12,996 nt of DNA from assembly GCA_018257865.1 (NCBI GenBank), contig JAEUBA010000285.1:1-12996 (forward strand). The letters are read 5' to 3'. The notes under the pieces were generated by a model. That model did no database searches, had not been told where the DNA came from, and saw only the letters and a program-made list of their open reading frames with translations. Made by a program: the position numbers and the translations under genes. This DNA comes from Stereocaulon alpinum. Its lineage: Eukaryota; Ascomycota; Lecanoromycetes; Lecanorales; Stereocaulaceae. Positions 1-8,100 of the stretch are shown here, piece after piece; within the stretch, counting starts at the first letter, position 1; each line of letters opens with the position of its first letter.

Positions 1-37
1 CCTTCTTCCTCTATATATTATACTATAGTATTTTTAG

Positions 38-1650
38 GTAGGGTATATCCCTTATTAGGTAAGGGCTACTTAGATATTCTCCTATATTTAGGTAGTCTTA
101 GTAGTCTTTACTACTCCTAAAGTCTACCTAAGGGTATTTATTAGACTAATCCTCTCTATAGATAGGGGCTATTACCCTTACTCTACCTTAGAGAGGGTTA
201 TTAGTTATCCCCTCTTTACTACCTCCTTAGTTCCTTTTTAAGGCTTATCTATTATATCCTTTAAGGCCTTTCTCTTCCCTTTAGAGATTACTTTACGCTA
301 CTTTTCTAAGCTAGTCCTTTTTAGTATTATTAATATAGGCCTTACTAAGTATTACTTTAGGGTCTCTTTAAAGTATTTTAGCTTATACTTAATTCTCTAC
401 TTAGCCTTAGTATTCTCCTTCTATTAGATTAAATAGGTTTTGCTCTATACTAAGTACTCCCCTTTATATACTATATACTTAGGCTTACTACTAACTCTTT
501 CTATATAATTATTAGTACTATAGTTTTAGGCGTATATCCTATAGTAGGTAGGGTACTTATATACCTTAGTAATATATCTATACCTATAGTAGTTAAAGTA
601 TTACTTAGGGGTAGCCTCTTTCTCTTAGTAATTATAGAAGAGGAGGCTATTCTCTACTATTATTCCTTCTATAATAAGTTAGTTCGCCGCTTCTAGGCTT
701 AGGACCTTAATTATTATTATAGAGAACCTCTTCTCCCTCCTAAGTATATCTAACTTTAATATAAATATAAGCTACTTAGCCTTTATTATCTCTAACTTTA
801 GGTAGAGCTTCCTATTATCTTTCTTTAGGGTTTTAAAGACCCCCTATTAATCCTTTATATCTATTATCTTTTCTACTCTATAGACCGCTACTATTACTAT
901 CTTCTAGAGTACCCTTACTAACCTATAGAGTCTCCTTACCTACCTATTATCCTTTTCTAGCTCTTCTCTAGCCTTTATTAAGGCTATCTAGAGGATAATA
1001 TCCCCCCTATAGTCCTCCTTACTATAATAATCTCCCTAGTTACCCCTCCTACCCCTCTAAATATCTATACTAGTTAGGGGAGGGTTGCTATAGCTATCTA
1101 TATCTTTTCGCTATTATTATTAATCCTAACTATTATCTACTTCGCTTTCTTAATATCTTCCGCCTTAGGTATAGCTAGGTAGATAGTATTCTAGCCCCCT
1201 TAGGCTATATAGGCTACGTCCGCCTAGCTATTATTTACCCTTCTAGTTAGGTAGTCTTTACGCGTTAATTAGCTACGGTATTCCTTTATAGCGTATCTCT
1301 TAGCTATATTCTCCTATATATACTCTATAATCCTCTCTACTATATTTTAGAAGAAGCTTTATATAGTCTTATTTATATTCGCCTATAGCGTCCCCTAGAC
1401 CTTCTCTATAAACTCTAGTAGCGCCTACTCCGTAGCCTTTATATACTGCGCTCTTTTATTAGTCCTTTCCCTACCCTAAGGGCTTTATAGTCCTCCTATA
1501 GGCTTCTACTACTATCGCTATCGCTCTATTATTATATTAGGACGCGTACCCTATCTACCTTCGCTACTAATAACCCCCTTCTCTCCTCCCCCTCTATCTC
1601 GTATTATTTTACTAGGTTTATAACTTAGTATAATCGCTCGTCTAGCCTAG
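38..1650 (-). pseudogene. LINE copy A ORF1 (gag-like, zinc-knuckle) remnant
   Basis: This is the ORF1 frame of the minus-strand LINE, now interrupted by many TAA/TAG codons where Gln or Trp codons would be expected. Its product would be a nucleic-acid-binding Gag-like protein that packages LINE RNA. Three zinc-knuckle modules remain readable at about 433-600, but every Cys/His ligand I can place has become Tyr (TGC/TGT to TAC/TAT, CAC/CAT to TAC/TAT). The first module reads Y-F-N-Y-Y-R-Y-R-Y-I-T-K-A-Y in copy B, against the consensus C-x2-C-x4-H-x4-C, and copy A matches it closely. An N-terminal segment matching copy B lies at about 1260-1440. No start codon can be chosen because ATG codons have been lost to ATA. 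The gene is dead; the boundaries are approximate. Confidence 0.8.
433..600 (-). other. Three zinc-knuckle modules, all ligands mutated to Tyr (copy A)
   Basis: Read on the minus strand from 600 downwards, the first CCHC-type module spans 600-559. Two further modules follow, ending near 433. Their spacing matches that in copy B (10477-10644). The metal ligands are Tyr codons throughout, so no zinc could be bound. One CpA survives just downstream in the minus-strand sense, seen as the TpG at 441-442, the first in the window. Confidence 0.75.
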
Positions 1651-1735
1651 TAGGCCTGCTCGCCTATTATACTCGTTATTATTACTATTAAGTAAGTTCG
1701 TTCCCTAAATCCTCTATACCTATTAGTTATTCCTT

Positions 1736-3310
1736 TAACTTTAGAAGTTTTATAGAGATAACTATAAATAAAGATTTATAAAATATAATCTATAATATAT
1801 ATTCGCGTAGTCACCGGCGCTACGAGCTTTATATTATATAAGGGGTATTCCGTTAGTTATAGTACGTTAATAAATAGTTAGGATATTTATTAATAGGTAT
1901 AATAGTATCTATTAAAGGTAATATAACCTATCTAAATTAACCTTACTAAGGTATATTTACTATCTCCTACTACTTAAAATATTCTTCTCTTATAGTAGGA
2001 CCTAAAGGGAAAACCTATAATATATAGAATTATTTATATAAAGACTCTACTACCTCTTTCGCTAAATCCCCTACCCTAAGGCCTTATAAATTCTCCCCTT
2101 TAATTAAGCGAGCCTACTAGTATTCCTATTTAGCCTCTAAATAATCCTATACTTATCCGTTCTAATATAAATAATAGCGGCTATACTAGTAATTAGGAAG
2201 AAAAGGTATAAGAAAAGGAAGGGGATACTATAGAAGAGGATAAGGAGAAAGTATTAAAGATTAATAAGGCCTATAATAGTAGGGTTCTAAAGTTATATAA
2301 TATTAAGATAGTTAGGGTAGTAGTAGATAGAGTAGCTACTAAAGATCTAAAGGTATTAGAATAGTAGGATTATAATTAAATATAAGTACTTTAACCTTTA
2401 CCTTATTATTTTCCTGCTACTAAATACTACCCTAGCCTTATATAATATATCTTATACTAACTAAGTTAAACTAACCTAAATCTAAGCTATATATTATATA
2501 ATATACTTATTATACTACTACCTTTTAATTAAAGGTAACTTAAAGGCGCTAGGAGGGCTAAAAAGATTAAGAAAAGCTCTACTAATACTTAGAGAGATAA
2601 GCGAGATAATATCTATTCTTATTATAAATTATAGTAGTTATTAGGTACCTTAGGGAACTTCTTCTATTTAGTCTACTTTTTTAAAAAGATTAGGTACTCT
2701 TTTAAATAATCCTATAATACGCTACTTATATAGGAACCGTATATAGCTAAGACTATTTTATAATAGTACTATATATAGAATATATAGATTACGCAGCCTA
2801 ATATATAAAAGATCTAACTAGAAATATACTAATAGTAAGTACTCTACTCTAAAATTATAATTTAATTTATAAAGTAAATCTTAACTTACCTTATTCTCTC
2901 TAAAAGATTCTATAAACCTAAGATCGAAAATAACCTTAGTATAGTAATAGAATATTATTATTAGGTAATAAAATAGTATTAAGAATAAATAGTATAGCGC
3001 TATCTATAGTTAGTTATTAAATATAAATTAGCTTAGGTTTACTCTCTTAGAAGTTAAAAAGGCGGAATAGTATAATCTATTATACTAAGTATCTCCTATC
3101 TTCGAAGTTAAAGGTATAGAGCAGTAATAATATATATCCCTCTACTAATTAATAGGATTTCGGTTATCTATATATTAAGAAAATTGAGAAAAGCGTAGCC
3201 TTTAAAACTAAGGTAGTAAAGAAAGGTTTTATTCTTATTATTATACTAGCTAAAGTCGTCGGAAACTAGCTAAGAGAAGAGACTAAGATAATTAATACCT
3301 AATATCTAAT
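1736..3310. other. Degenerate AT-rich stretch, no recognisable gene
   Basis: This 1.6-kb stretch between LINE copy A and element R1 is heavily RIP-mutated and has no open frame of useful length. I compared it by eye, in both orientations, with the stretch between R2 and LINE copy B and saw no similarity, so the outer elements are not part of one large palindrome. A small GC-rich island at about 1804-1823 contains a short inverted motif (CGTAG...CTACG). Coding-like pieces occur at 2197-2361 and more weakly at about 2660-3240, where plus-strand frames run for tens of codons interrupted only by TAA/TAG. I recognise no family. It could be an older element or a dead host gene into which R1 inserted. 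Confidence 0.5.
2197..2361 (+). pseudogene. Short coding-like remnant, unidentified
   Basis: One plus-strand frame runs about 55 codons with a single stop (TAA). It encodes an acidic-to-basic, Lys/Glu-rich stretch (for example DTIEEDKEKVLKINKAYN, then RVVVDRVATKDLKVLE). It is followed immediately by two TAG codons that could be former Gln or Trp codons. The low stop density and balanced charged composition contrast with the surrounding TA-rich sequence, which suggests a former coding region. I do not recognise the family, and chance cannot be excluded at this length. Confidence 0.35.
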
Positions 3311-3324
3311 ATTAAAGCTACGGT
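3311..3324. repeat. 14-bp target-site duplication, left copy (R1)
   Basis: ATTAAAGCTACGGT lies directly before the first base of R1 and is repeated without mismatch at 4512-4525, directly after its last base. The final T could instead belong to the element, which would make the duplication 13 bp. Confidence 0.9.
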
Positions 3325-4511
3325 GGCCAGCGATAGAGACACACCTATACGCGGTACTAGCTATAAACCTGAATACCTATTCAGAGCTGAGATGTCTCCC
3401 CTAATATATTACAGGTTAAACGATATTAAGACGTCGCGTGGTTGCTGAGAACTCTGTATAGAGTTTTTCGGGCAACGCGATAATACCTACCCTAACTCCA
3501 CTACGACTATTATACCTCCCCTACGATCGAGACTAGATAGCAAGAATTGGTATTAGGTATAGTATCTTAGCCTAATAAGTAAAGAGTATAAGTAATACCT
3601 GCCCAGCTATTAATTCGAAAAATCTAATATCTACGTACGCTCGATATATATCTACCGGTTAAGACTAACGCGCAGTCTATCCTAGGGGAAGGCTAGGGTT
3701 ATAGGTATATAGGACTAAGAGAAGGATATACTAGGTTATAAATTAGAAGGCGTATTTTAGAAAAGGACGGCCCCTATCTAAGTAGCTAGGCGAGCCTTTA
3801 GTATAAGCGGCGCCGTATAACTATAATTATAAGCTAAAGGGTTAGCTCCCCCCTAAAGTAAAGTATATAAGGATAGAAGTAAGTACTATCTAATACGACC
3901 AGCGGGATATTATACTATCCGATTCTTTATATGAGTATAGGCCTCCTAGGCGGTGTATATAGCTTCCCCCCTTTCTCGTATCCTTAACTAGTAAACCACC
4001 GAACAGCCAAATCCGGTACTACTACGGATACTAATAAATACTACTAATTAGCGCTAATAACTCGAACCCTTACGGGACGGCTATATACCCCCTCCTCCCC
4101 CCCCCCTGTATTAATATAGTAAAGGTTAAAGAAAGTTATAGGGCGCTTAGCGCTATAATAAAGTTGAAGGATATAGAAGAATACAGCAGGGTCCTTAAGA
4201 GCTGAGTATAGTACGAAGGGCGTATATTATAGTTAGTATTAGAAATAATGTTATAGAGCGCTCGGTATAATATTAAAGAATATAGTTAAGAGTTACCGGT
4301 GTTAAGGAGGCCTAGGGTGTGGTCCCTAGACTAAAAGTAATTATATCGTTAAGGATAAGCGGGAGTTTTTATCTAGGTACTATACTATGGTTTCTCTTAC
4401 GGCTAGGAAAGGTATACTACGTGTACTATCTACTAGTTTCACAAATAATGTAATAGAACACCCTTATTAGTATATATAGATACTAGAATAGGCGTATAAA
4501 CCAATCAATCA
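3325..4511 (+). mobile_element. R1: 1187-bp nonautonomous element, plus orientation
   Basis: This is one of two copies of a 1187-bp unit; the other (R2) is at 6302-7488 in inverse orientation. The ends are GGCCAGCGA... and ...CCAATCAATCA, identical in both copies, and each copy is flanked by a different perfect 14-bp direct repeat. Duplications of 13-14 bp plus a short AATC-type 3' tail point to target-primed reverse transcription, as for LINEs and SINEs, not to DNA-transposon or LTR integration. The shared 5' end argues against 5'-truncated LINE fragments. I find no long reading frame and no protein motif. Internal landmarks are a short hairpin near 3369-3386 (CTGAATA/TATTCAG) and a run of 10 C at 4097-4106. 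RIP has changed many plus-strand CpA to TpA. Plus orientation is assigned from the tail. If the flanking T belongs to the element, its ends become TG...CA. Confidence 0.85.
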
Positions 4512-4525
4512 ATTAAAGCTACGGT
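4512..4525. repeat. 14-bp target-site duplication, right copy (R1)
   Basis: A perfect repeat of 3311-3324, directly abutting the ...CAATCA end of R1. Together the two copies fix both boundaries of the insertion. Confidence 0.9.
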
Positions 4526-4706
4526 ATATCTATACCTATATAAGTAGAATATATAATAATATTAATACTACTAAACTTACTAATCTCTTACTAAAGAGAT
4601 TAAAGCTAAAAAGAGGGAGGATATCTTTCTTATAATAATAGAATATCGCGACTTTCGGAGCAATTCCGCCTTTACAGCTAATTAGATTACCCCTATACTT
4701 CTCTCC
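4526..4706. other. Degenerate spacer with a short coding-like piece
   Basis: Degenerate sequence between R1 and the tandem repeat. A plus-strand frame at about 4596-4700 reads through roughly 35 codons with one TAG (for example AKKREDIFL and EYRDFRSNSAFTAN). The frame is too short to name. The stretch keeps a few CpA dinucleotides (GGAGCAATTCC, TTTACAGC), so it is less RIP-mutated than its surroundings. Before R1 inserted, this sequence was contiguous with the stretch that ends at 3324. Confidence 0.4.
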
Positions 4707-4966
4707 CCCTAATAGTACGCTTTTCGGCCTAGCGCCTTTAACTACTAAAAGTTAAATCTGCTTTATAACTTCTTCGCAGTAATACCTCGCGCTATATACG
4801 TTATATAATATCTAGATAATTTTATAAGTTTTAAAGTTAGCTATCAGCTTACTTGCGTATCAAAAATTTTTAAAAACGGTCTATTTACGCAATAGTTGTA
4901 AGTAAAAAAAGTGTTTTCGCTATATTTTGCGGGCAGCTAGCTCGCTAGTAAATGCTAAGCTTAATA
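4707..4966 (+). repeat. Tandem direct repeat, unit 1 (about 260 bp)
   Basis: The unit starts at CCCTAATAGTAC and ends at ...AAGCTTAATA; the next unit follows without spacer. Shared landmarks are GCGCCTTTAACTACTAAAAG, CTTCTTCGCAGTAATACCTC and the AAGCTTAATAC end. Unit 1 keeps CpA and TpG at sites that are TpA in unit 2 (for example GCTATCAGCTT against GCTATTAGCTT, and ACGCAATAGTTGTAAG against ACGTAATAGTTATAAG), so it is the less mutated copy. No reading frame is evident. It could be a promoter-like or terminal repeat of a lost element, or a simple local duplication. The duplication is clear; its identity is unknown. Confidence 0.85.
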
Positions 4967-5229
4967 CCCTAATAGTACCCTTTTCCGCCTAGCGCCTTTA
5001 ACTACTAAAAGTTGAATCTATATTATAACTTCTTCGCAGTAATACCTCGCGCTATATACGTTATATAATATCTAGATAATTTTATAAGTTTTAAAGTCAG
5101 CTATTAGCTTACTTGCGTATTAATAATTTTTAAAATTAGCCTATTTACGTAATAGTTATAAGTAAAAGAAGCGTTTTCGCTATATATTATAGGTAGCCCT
5201 AGCTCGCTACTAAATACTAAGCTTAATAC
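4967..5229 (+). repeat. Tandem direct repeat, unit 2 (about 262 bp)
   Basis: Second unit, with the same landmarks in the same order as unit 1 and a 2-bp length difference near the end (GTAGCCCTAG against GCAGCTAG). Most differences from unit 1 are CpA/TpG to TpA, so this unit was hit harder by RIP. It ends with AAGCTTAATAC, after which similarity stops. Confidence 0.85.
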
Positions 5230-5416
5230 TTACTATTTAAATAACTTTAGAAGTCTTAGGGGTAGAGATTAGCTTTATATATATAAAATATACTATAAAT
5301 AGAGAGCTTTCCAACGCCGCTCAAATTTTCTAAATCGGGTATAAAATAAGCGATATATAGCTATTTTATTATTAATCTTCTATAAAGATTACGGGCACTA
5401 ACTTATAACTATAATA
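5230..5416. other. Spacer without visible gene
   Basis: About 190 bases between the tandem repeat and the dead frame that follows. It contains one less mutated patch (TTTCCAACGCCGCTCAAATT, about 5309-5328). I see no motif that explains it. It may be 5' sequence of the dead frame downstream, but there is no direct support for a promoter. Confidence 0.4.
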
Positions 5417-6301
5417 GAAGATAATATTATATTTAAGAAAGTATAAAAAGTAGAGAATATTTATCTTAAGAGACTTAAACTTAAGTATCTTAACTTAGAG
5501 GGCGATATTTCTAATAAGCTATAGAGTTATTATAATATATTTCTATTAGCCTATAAATAGAATATTAGTTATCCGTATATTAAGAATAGGATATTATATA
5601 CTTAAGATATCTTTAAGACTACTAATCTAGTATAACTACCTCCCTATAAGATTCGTTATATTATATACCCGCCTTTATTAATATAAAAGATAGCTCTTTA
5701 TACTAAGGACTAGAGGATCTAAAACGTAGTAAAAGCTAAATATACTAAAGAATACTTAATTACTTATACTACTAGTAAGGAGATACTTACGCTAATAACT
5801 ACTAACTACTTTAAATATATATATAGACTACGTACTATTACTATAGTTATAAGCCTTTTAAGACTCGCTTAGCTTAATAACCTTAGTCTTATTTAAGACG
5901 AGCTTAAAGGGGGGGATTTATATTATAGCGGTAAGGGTTATATAGATTTTATAGAGTTAGCTAGTCTAATATAGAATTAGGCTAAGATACCGCTAGATAG
6001 TATTTATACTAAATATATTAATAAACTTACCGCTAATATACTAAAGTTAGTAAAACTTAAAGAGTTAATTAACTTACTAGGGGAAGATCTCTATAGGTAA
6101 CTAAAGAAACTAGTTATATTTACTAGCTCTCCTATTATTATATATATTCTAGCGGTAGTAAGTTTATATCTCCTCCGCTATTCCGCCTTAACTATATACT
6201 AACCTTATTTTAGTAGTTTAAAAAGTATTTTCCTAGTAAATAGCTATAGTATAGCTTAACTATATATTCTAAGAAATAAGATAAATTATTTATATAGATA
6301 T
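5417..6301 (+). pseudogene. Unidentified dead coding frame, upstream part (split by R2)
   Basis: One plus-strand frame reads from about 5417 for about 235 codons. Stops are TAA or TAG only, at a density expected if they were Gln or Trp codons, and protein-like segments lie between them (for example LKRLKLKYLNLEGDISNKL and PLDSIYTKYINKLTANIL). Around 6120-6190 the best frame shifts. From there it reads on with segments such as SSGSKFISPPLFRLNYIL and FKKYFPSK up to the R2 insertion at 6301. If the segment after R2 is joined, the region spans roughly 490 codons. No family is recognised and no catalytic motif stands out. It could be a dead transposase, another retroelement protein or a dead host gene. 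That it was once coding is moderately well supported; the start is not determined. Confidence 0.5.
6288..6301. repeat. 14-bp target-site duplication, left copy (R2)
   Basis: ATTTATATAGATAT directly precedes the TGATTGATTGG end of R2 and recurs exactly at 7489-7502. Its sequence differs from the R1 duplication, so R1 and R2 are independent insertions. If the first A belongs to the element, the duplication is 13 bp. Confidence 0.9.
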
Positions 6302-7488
6302 TGATTGATTGGTTTATACGCCTATTCTAGTATCTATATATACTAATGAGGGTGTTCTATTACATTATTTGTGAAACTAGTAGATGGTACACGTAGTGTG
6401 CCTTTCCTAGCCGTAAGAGAAACTATAGTATAGTGCCTGGATAAAAACTCCCGCTTATCCTTAACGATGTAATTGCTTTTGGTCTGGGGATCACACCCTA
6501 GGCCTCCTTAACACCGGTAACTCTTAACTGTGTTCTTTAATATTATGCTGAGCGCTCTATGATATTGTTTCTAATACTAACTGTAATATACGCCCTTCGT
6601 ACTATACTTAGCTCTTAAGGACCCTGCTGTATTCTTCTATATCCTTCGACTTTATTGTGGCGCTGAGCGCCCTATAACTTTCTTTGACCTTTACTGTGTT
6701 GATACGGGGGGGGGGGAGGAGGGGGTATATAGCCGTCCTGTAAGGGTTCGAGTTATTAGCGCTGATTAGTGGTGTTTATTGGTGTCCGTAGTAGTACTGG
6801 ATTTGGCTGTTCGGTGGTTTGCTGGTTGAGGATGCGAGAAAGGGGGGAAGCCATATACACCGCTTAGGAGGCCTATACTCGTATGAAGAATCGGATAGCA
6901 TAATATCCCGCCGGTCGTATTGGATAGTACTTACTTCTATCCTTATATACTTTGCTTTAGGGGGGAGCCAACCCTTCAGCTTGTAATTATGGTTATACGG
7001 CGCCGCTTATACTAAAGGCTCGCCTAGCTACTTGGATGGGGGCCGTCCTTTTCCAAAATACGCCTTCTAATTTATAACCTAGTATGTCCTTCTCTTGGTC
7101 CTGTATACCTACAACCCTAGCCTTCCCCTAGGATAGACTGCGCGTCAGTCTTGACCGGTGGATGCGTATCGAGCGCACGTAGATATTAGATTTTTCGAAT
7201 TAACGGCTGGGCAGGTGTTACCTGTGCTCTTTACTTATCGGGCTGAGATACTACACCTGATACCAATTCTTGCTGTCTAGTCTCGATCGTAGGGGAGGTA
7301 TAATAGTCGTAGTGGAGTTGGGGTAGGTGTTATCGCGTTGCCCGAAAAACTCTGCACGGAGTTCTTAGCAACTACGCGACGTCTCAACATCGTTCAACCT
7401 GCAATGTATTAGGGGAGACATCTTAGCTCTGAATAGGTATTCAGGTTCGTAGCCAGCACCGCGTACAGGTGTGTCTCCATCGCTGGCC
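6302..7488 (-). mobile_element. R2: 1187-bp nonautonomous element, minus orientation
   Basis: An inverted copy of R1, colinear over the full 1187 bp and identical at both ends. On the plus strand it begins TGATTGATTGG and ends ...CGCTGGCC. It is the least RIP-mutated part of the window: 6781-6840, for example, contains nine TpG and no CpA. Many sites read TpG here where the R1 reverse complement has TpA, while a handful of plus-strand CpA sites kept in R1 are TpA in R2. The 11-G run at 6706-6716 corresponds to 10 C in R1. I find no protein motif or long frame even in this better-preserved copy, so the unit is probably non-coding and mobilised in trans. It inserted into an older plus-strand coding frame. 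Minus orientation is assigned from the AATC-type tail at its left end. Confidence 0.86.
6706..6725 (+). other. G-rich tract with G-quadruplex potential (in R2)
   Basis: Eleven G, then A, GG, A and five G. The complementary tract in R1 lies at 4088-4106 with 10 C in its longest run. With long G-runs on one strand, an intramolecular G-quadruplex is possible but unproven. RIP does not target CpC, which explains why the tract survived. Confidence 0.6.
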
Positions 7489-7502
7489 ATTTATATAGAT
7501 AT
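7489..7502. repeat. 14-bp target-site duplication, right copy (R2)
   Basis: An exact repeat of 6288-6301, directly after the GGCC end of R2. Removing R2 plus one duplication copy restores a contiguous coding frame across the site. Confidence 0.9.
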
Positions 7503-8100
7503 ATTAATAAGGAAACTATAATTATTTTATTCCCTCCTTATCTATACCTTTAAAAGTGTAAATATAGATATAGACTAGATATAGTACTATAGGATTTAAT
7601 ACTTTAGGTAAGTTAATTAGTAGTAATAATAAAGATAGAAGGTATAAATTTAAGGACTAGTTTAAATACTATAAATAGTAGACCCTATCGTTTAAATTAG
7701 AGAGTATAGAGAAACTATACTATTTAACTTAAGACTACTAATATAATATTTATATTTTAGAATTATACTATAAAGACTTAGCTAATACTACCTACTACTT
7801 TCCCTAACCTAAATTAGTTATCTCTAATAAATTTAAATACTATTACTACTATAGAGGATATAGTTCCGCTAGCTTAATATATATCTACTAGTAGAGATTC
7901 TCTTTATAGGACGTCTTATAAACGGAAGGAGGTATCTAATTATTATTAACTAAGTTAAAGAACTAATTTAATTAGTTAAGCTAATAATATAACTCTATAT
8001 TATACCTATATAACTTAAGAGCCGGTAGTAAAGTATATATTATTAATATACTATAGTAAATCTAGTAAGTCCGGCTCTATATATATTTATTAATAGACGC
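7503..8100 (+). pseudogene. Unidentified dead coding frame, downstream part (after R2)
   Basis: This continues the frame interrupted by R2. The inserted length is 1201 bases (1187 plus 14), and allowing for it the codon phase after the insertion matches the phase before it. The frame then reads on for about 200 codons, with all stops TAA or TAG and protein-like segments in between (GNYNYFIPSLSIPLKV, TRYSTIGFNTLGKLISSNN, RGYSSASLIYIY). Coding character fades near 8100. I do not recognise the family; many Tyr codons may be former Cys or His. It most likely shares its identity with 5417-6301. Confidence 0.5.
8018..8078. repeat. Short inverted repeat AGAGCCGG...CCGGCTCT
   Basis: An 8-bp perfect inverted repeat (8018-8025 and 8071-8078) separated by a 45-bp TA-rich loop. 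GC-rich arms are unusual in this AT-rich setting. It lies inside the fading coding frame, so it may be coincidence. No T-tract follows that would suggest a terminator. Confidence 0.4.

Larger units (their letters stand above)
1..1735 (-). mobile_element. Tad1-like LINE, copy A (5' half, RIP-degenerated)
   Basis: The reverse complement of this stretch aligns through its whole length with 9356-11076, so it is a second copy of the LINE on the right, in opposite orientation. It contains all of ORF1 and only the first codons of ORF2 (about 1-37), and then leaves the window. Similarity to the other copy fades near 1735, which I take as the 5' end or the limit of alignable 5' leader. RIP is close to saturation: 1-440 contains no CpA and no TpG, although CpG is kept elsewhere in the copy. 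No target-site duplication can be tested because the 3' end is outside the window. The clade call rests on ORF1 with three zinc knuckles followed by an APE-type ORF2, as in the fungal Tad1 group. Confidence is high that it is a LINE copy and moderate for the exact inner boundary. Confidence 0.88.

Noticed and set aside
1736..3310. Possible reverse-complement match with 7503-9355, making one giant palindrome
   Set aside because: Visual comparison of several distinctive words in both orientations gave no match; only the LINE copies and R1/R2 are inverted repeats.
3325..4511. R1/R2 as solo LTRs of an LTR retrotransposon
   Set aside because: The possible TG...CA ends are suggestive, but 13-14-bp duplications do not fit LTR integrase. 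The two copies are inverted to each other, and no primer-binding site, polypurine tract or gag-pol remnant links them.
4707..5229. Tandem units as a CRISPR array
   Set aside because: There are only two long units with no spacer-repeat alternation, in a fungal context.
3325..7488. R1/R2 as a tRNA-derived SINE with internal A and B boxes
   Set aside because: TGGCCAGCGATGG at the start only loosely resembles an A box, and the GGTTCGAG-like word lies on the opposite strand from the proposed sense. Order and orientation do not make a pol III promoter.
8018..8078. Inverted repeat as transposon terminal inverted repeats or a terminator
   Set aside because: The arms are only 8 bp with a 45-bp TA-rich loop, no flanking target duplication and no T-tract. 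It lies inside a fading coding frame.
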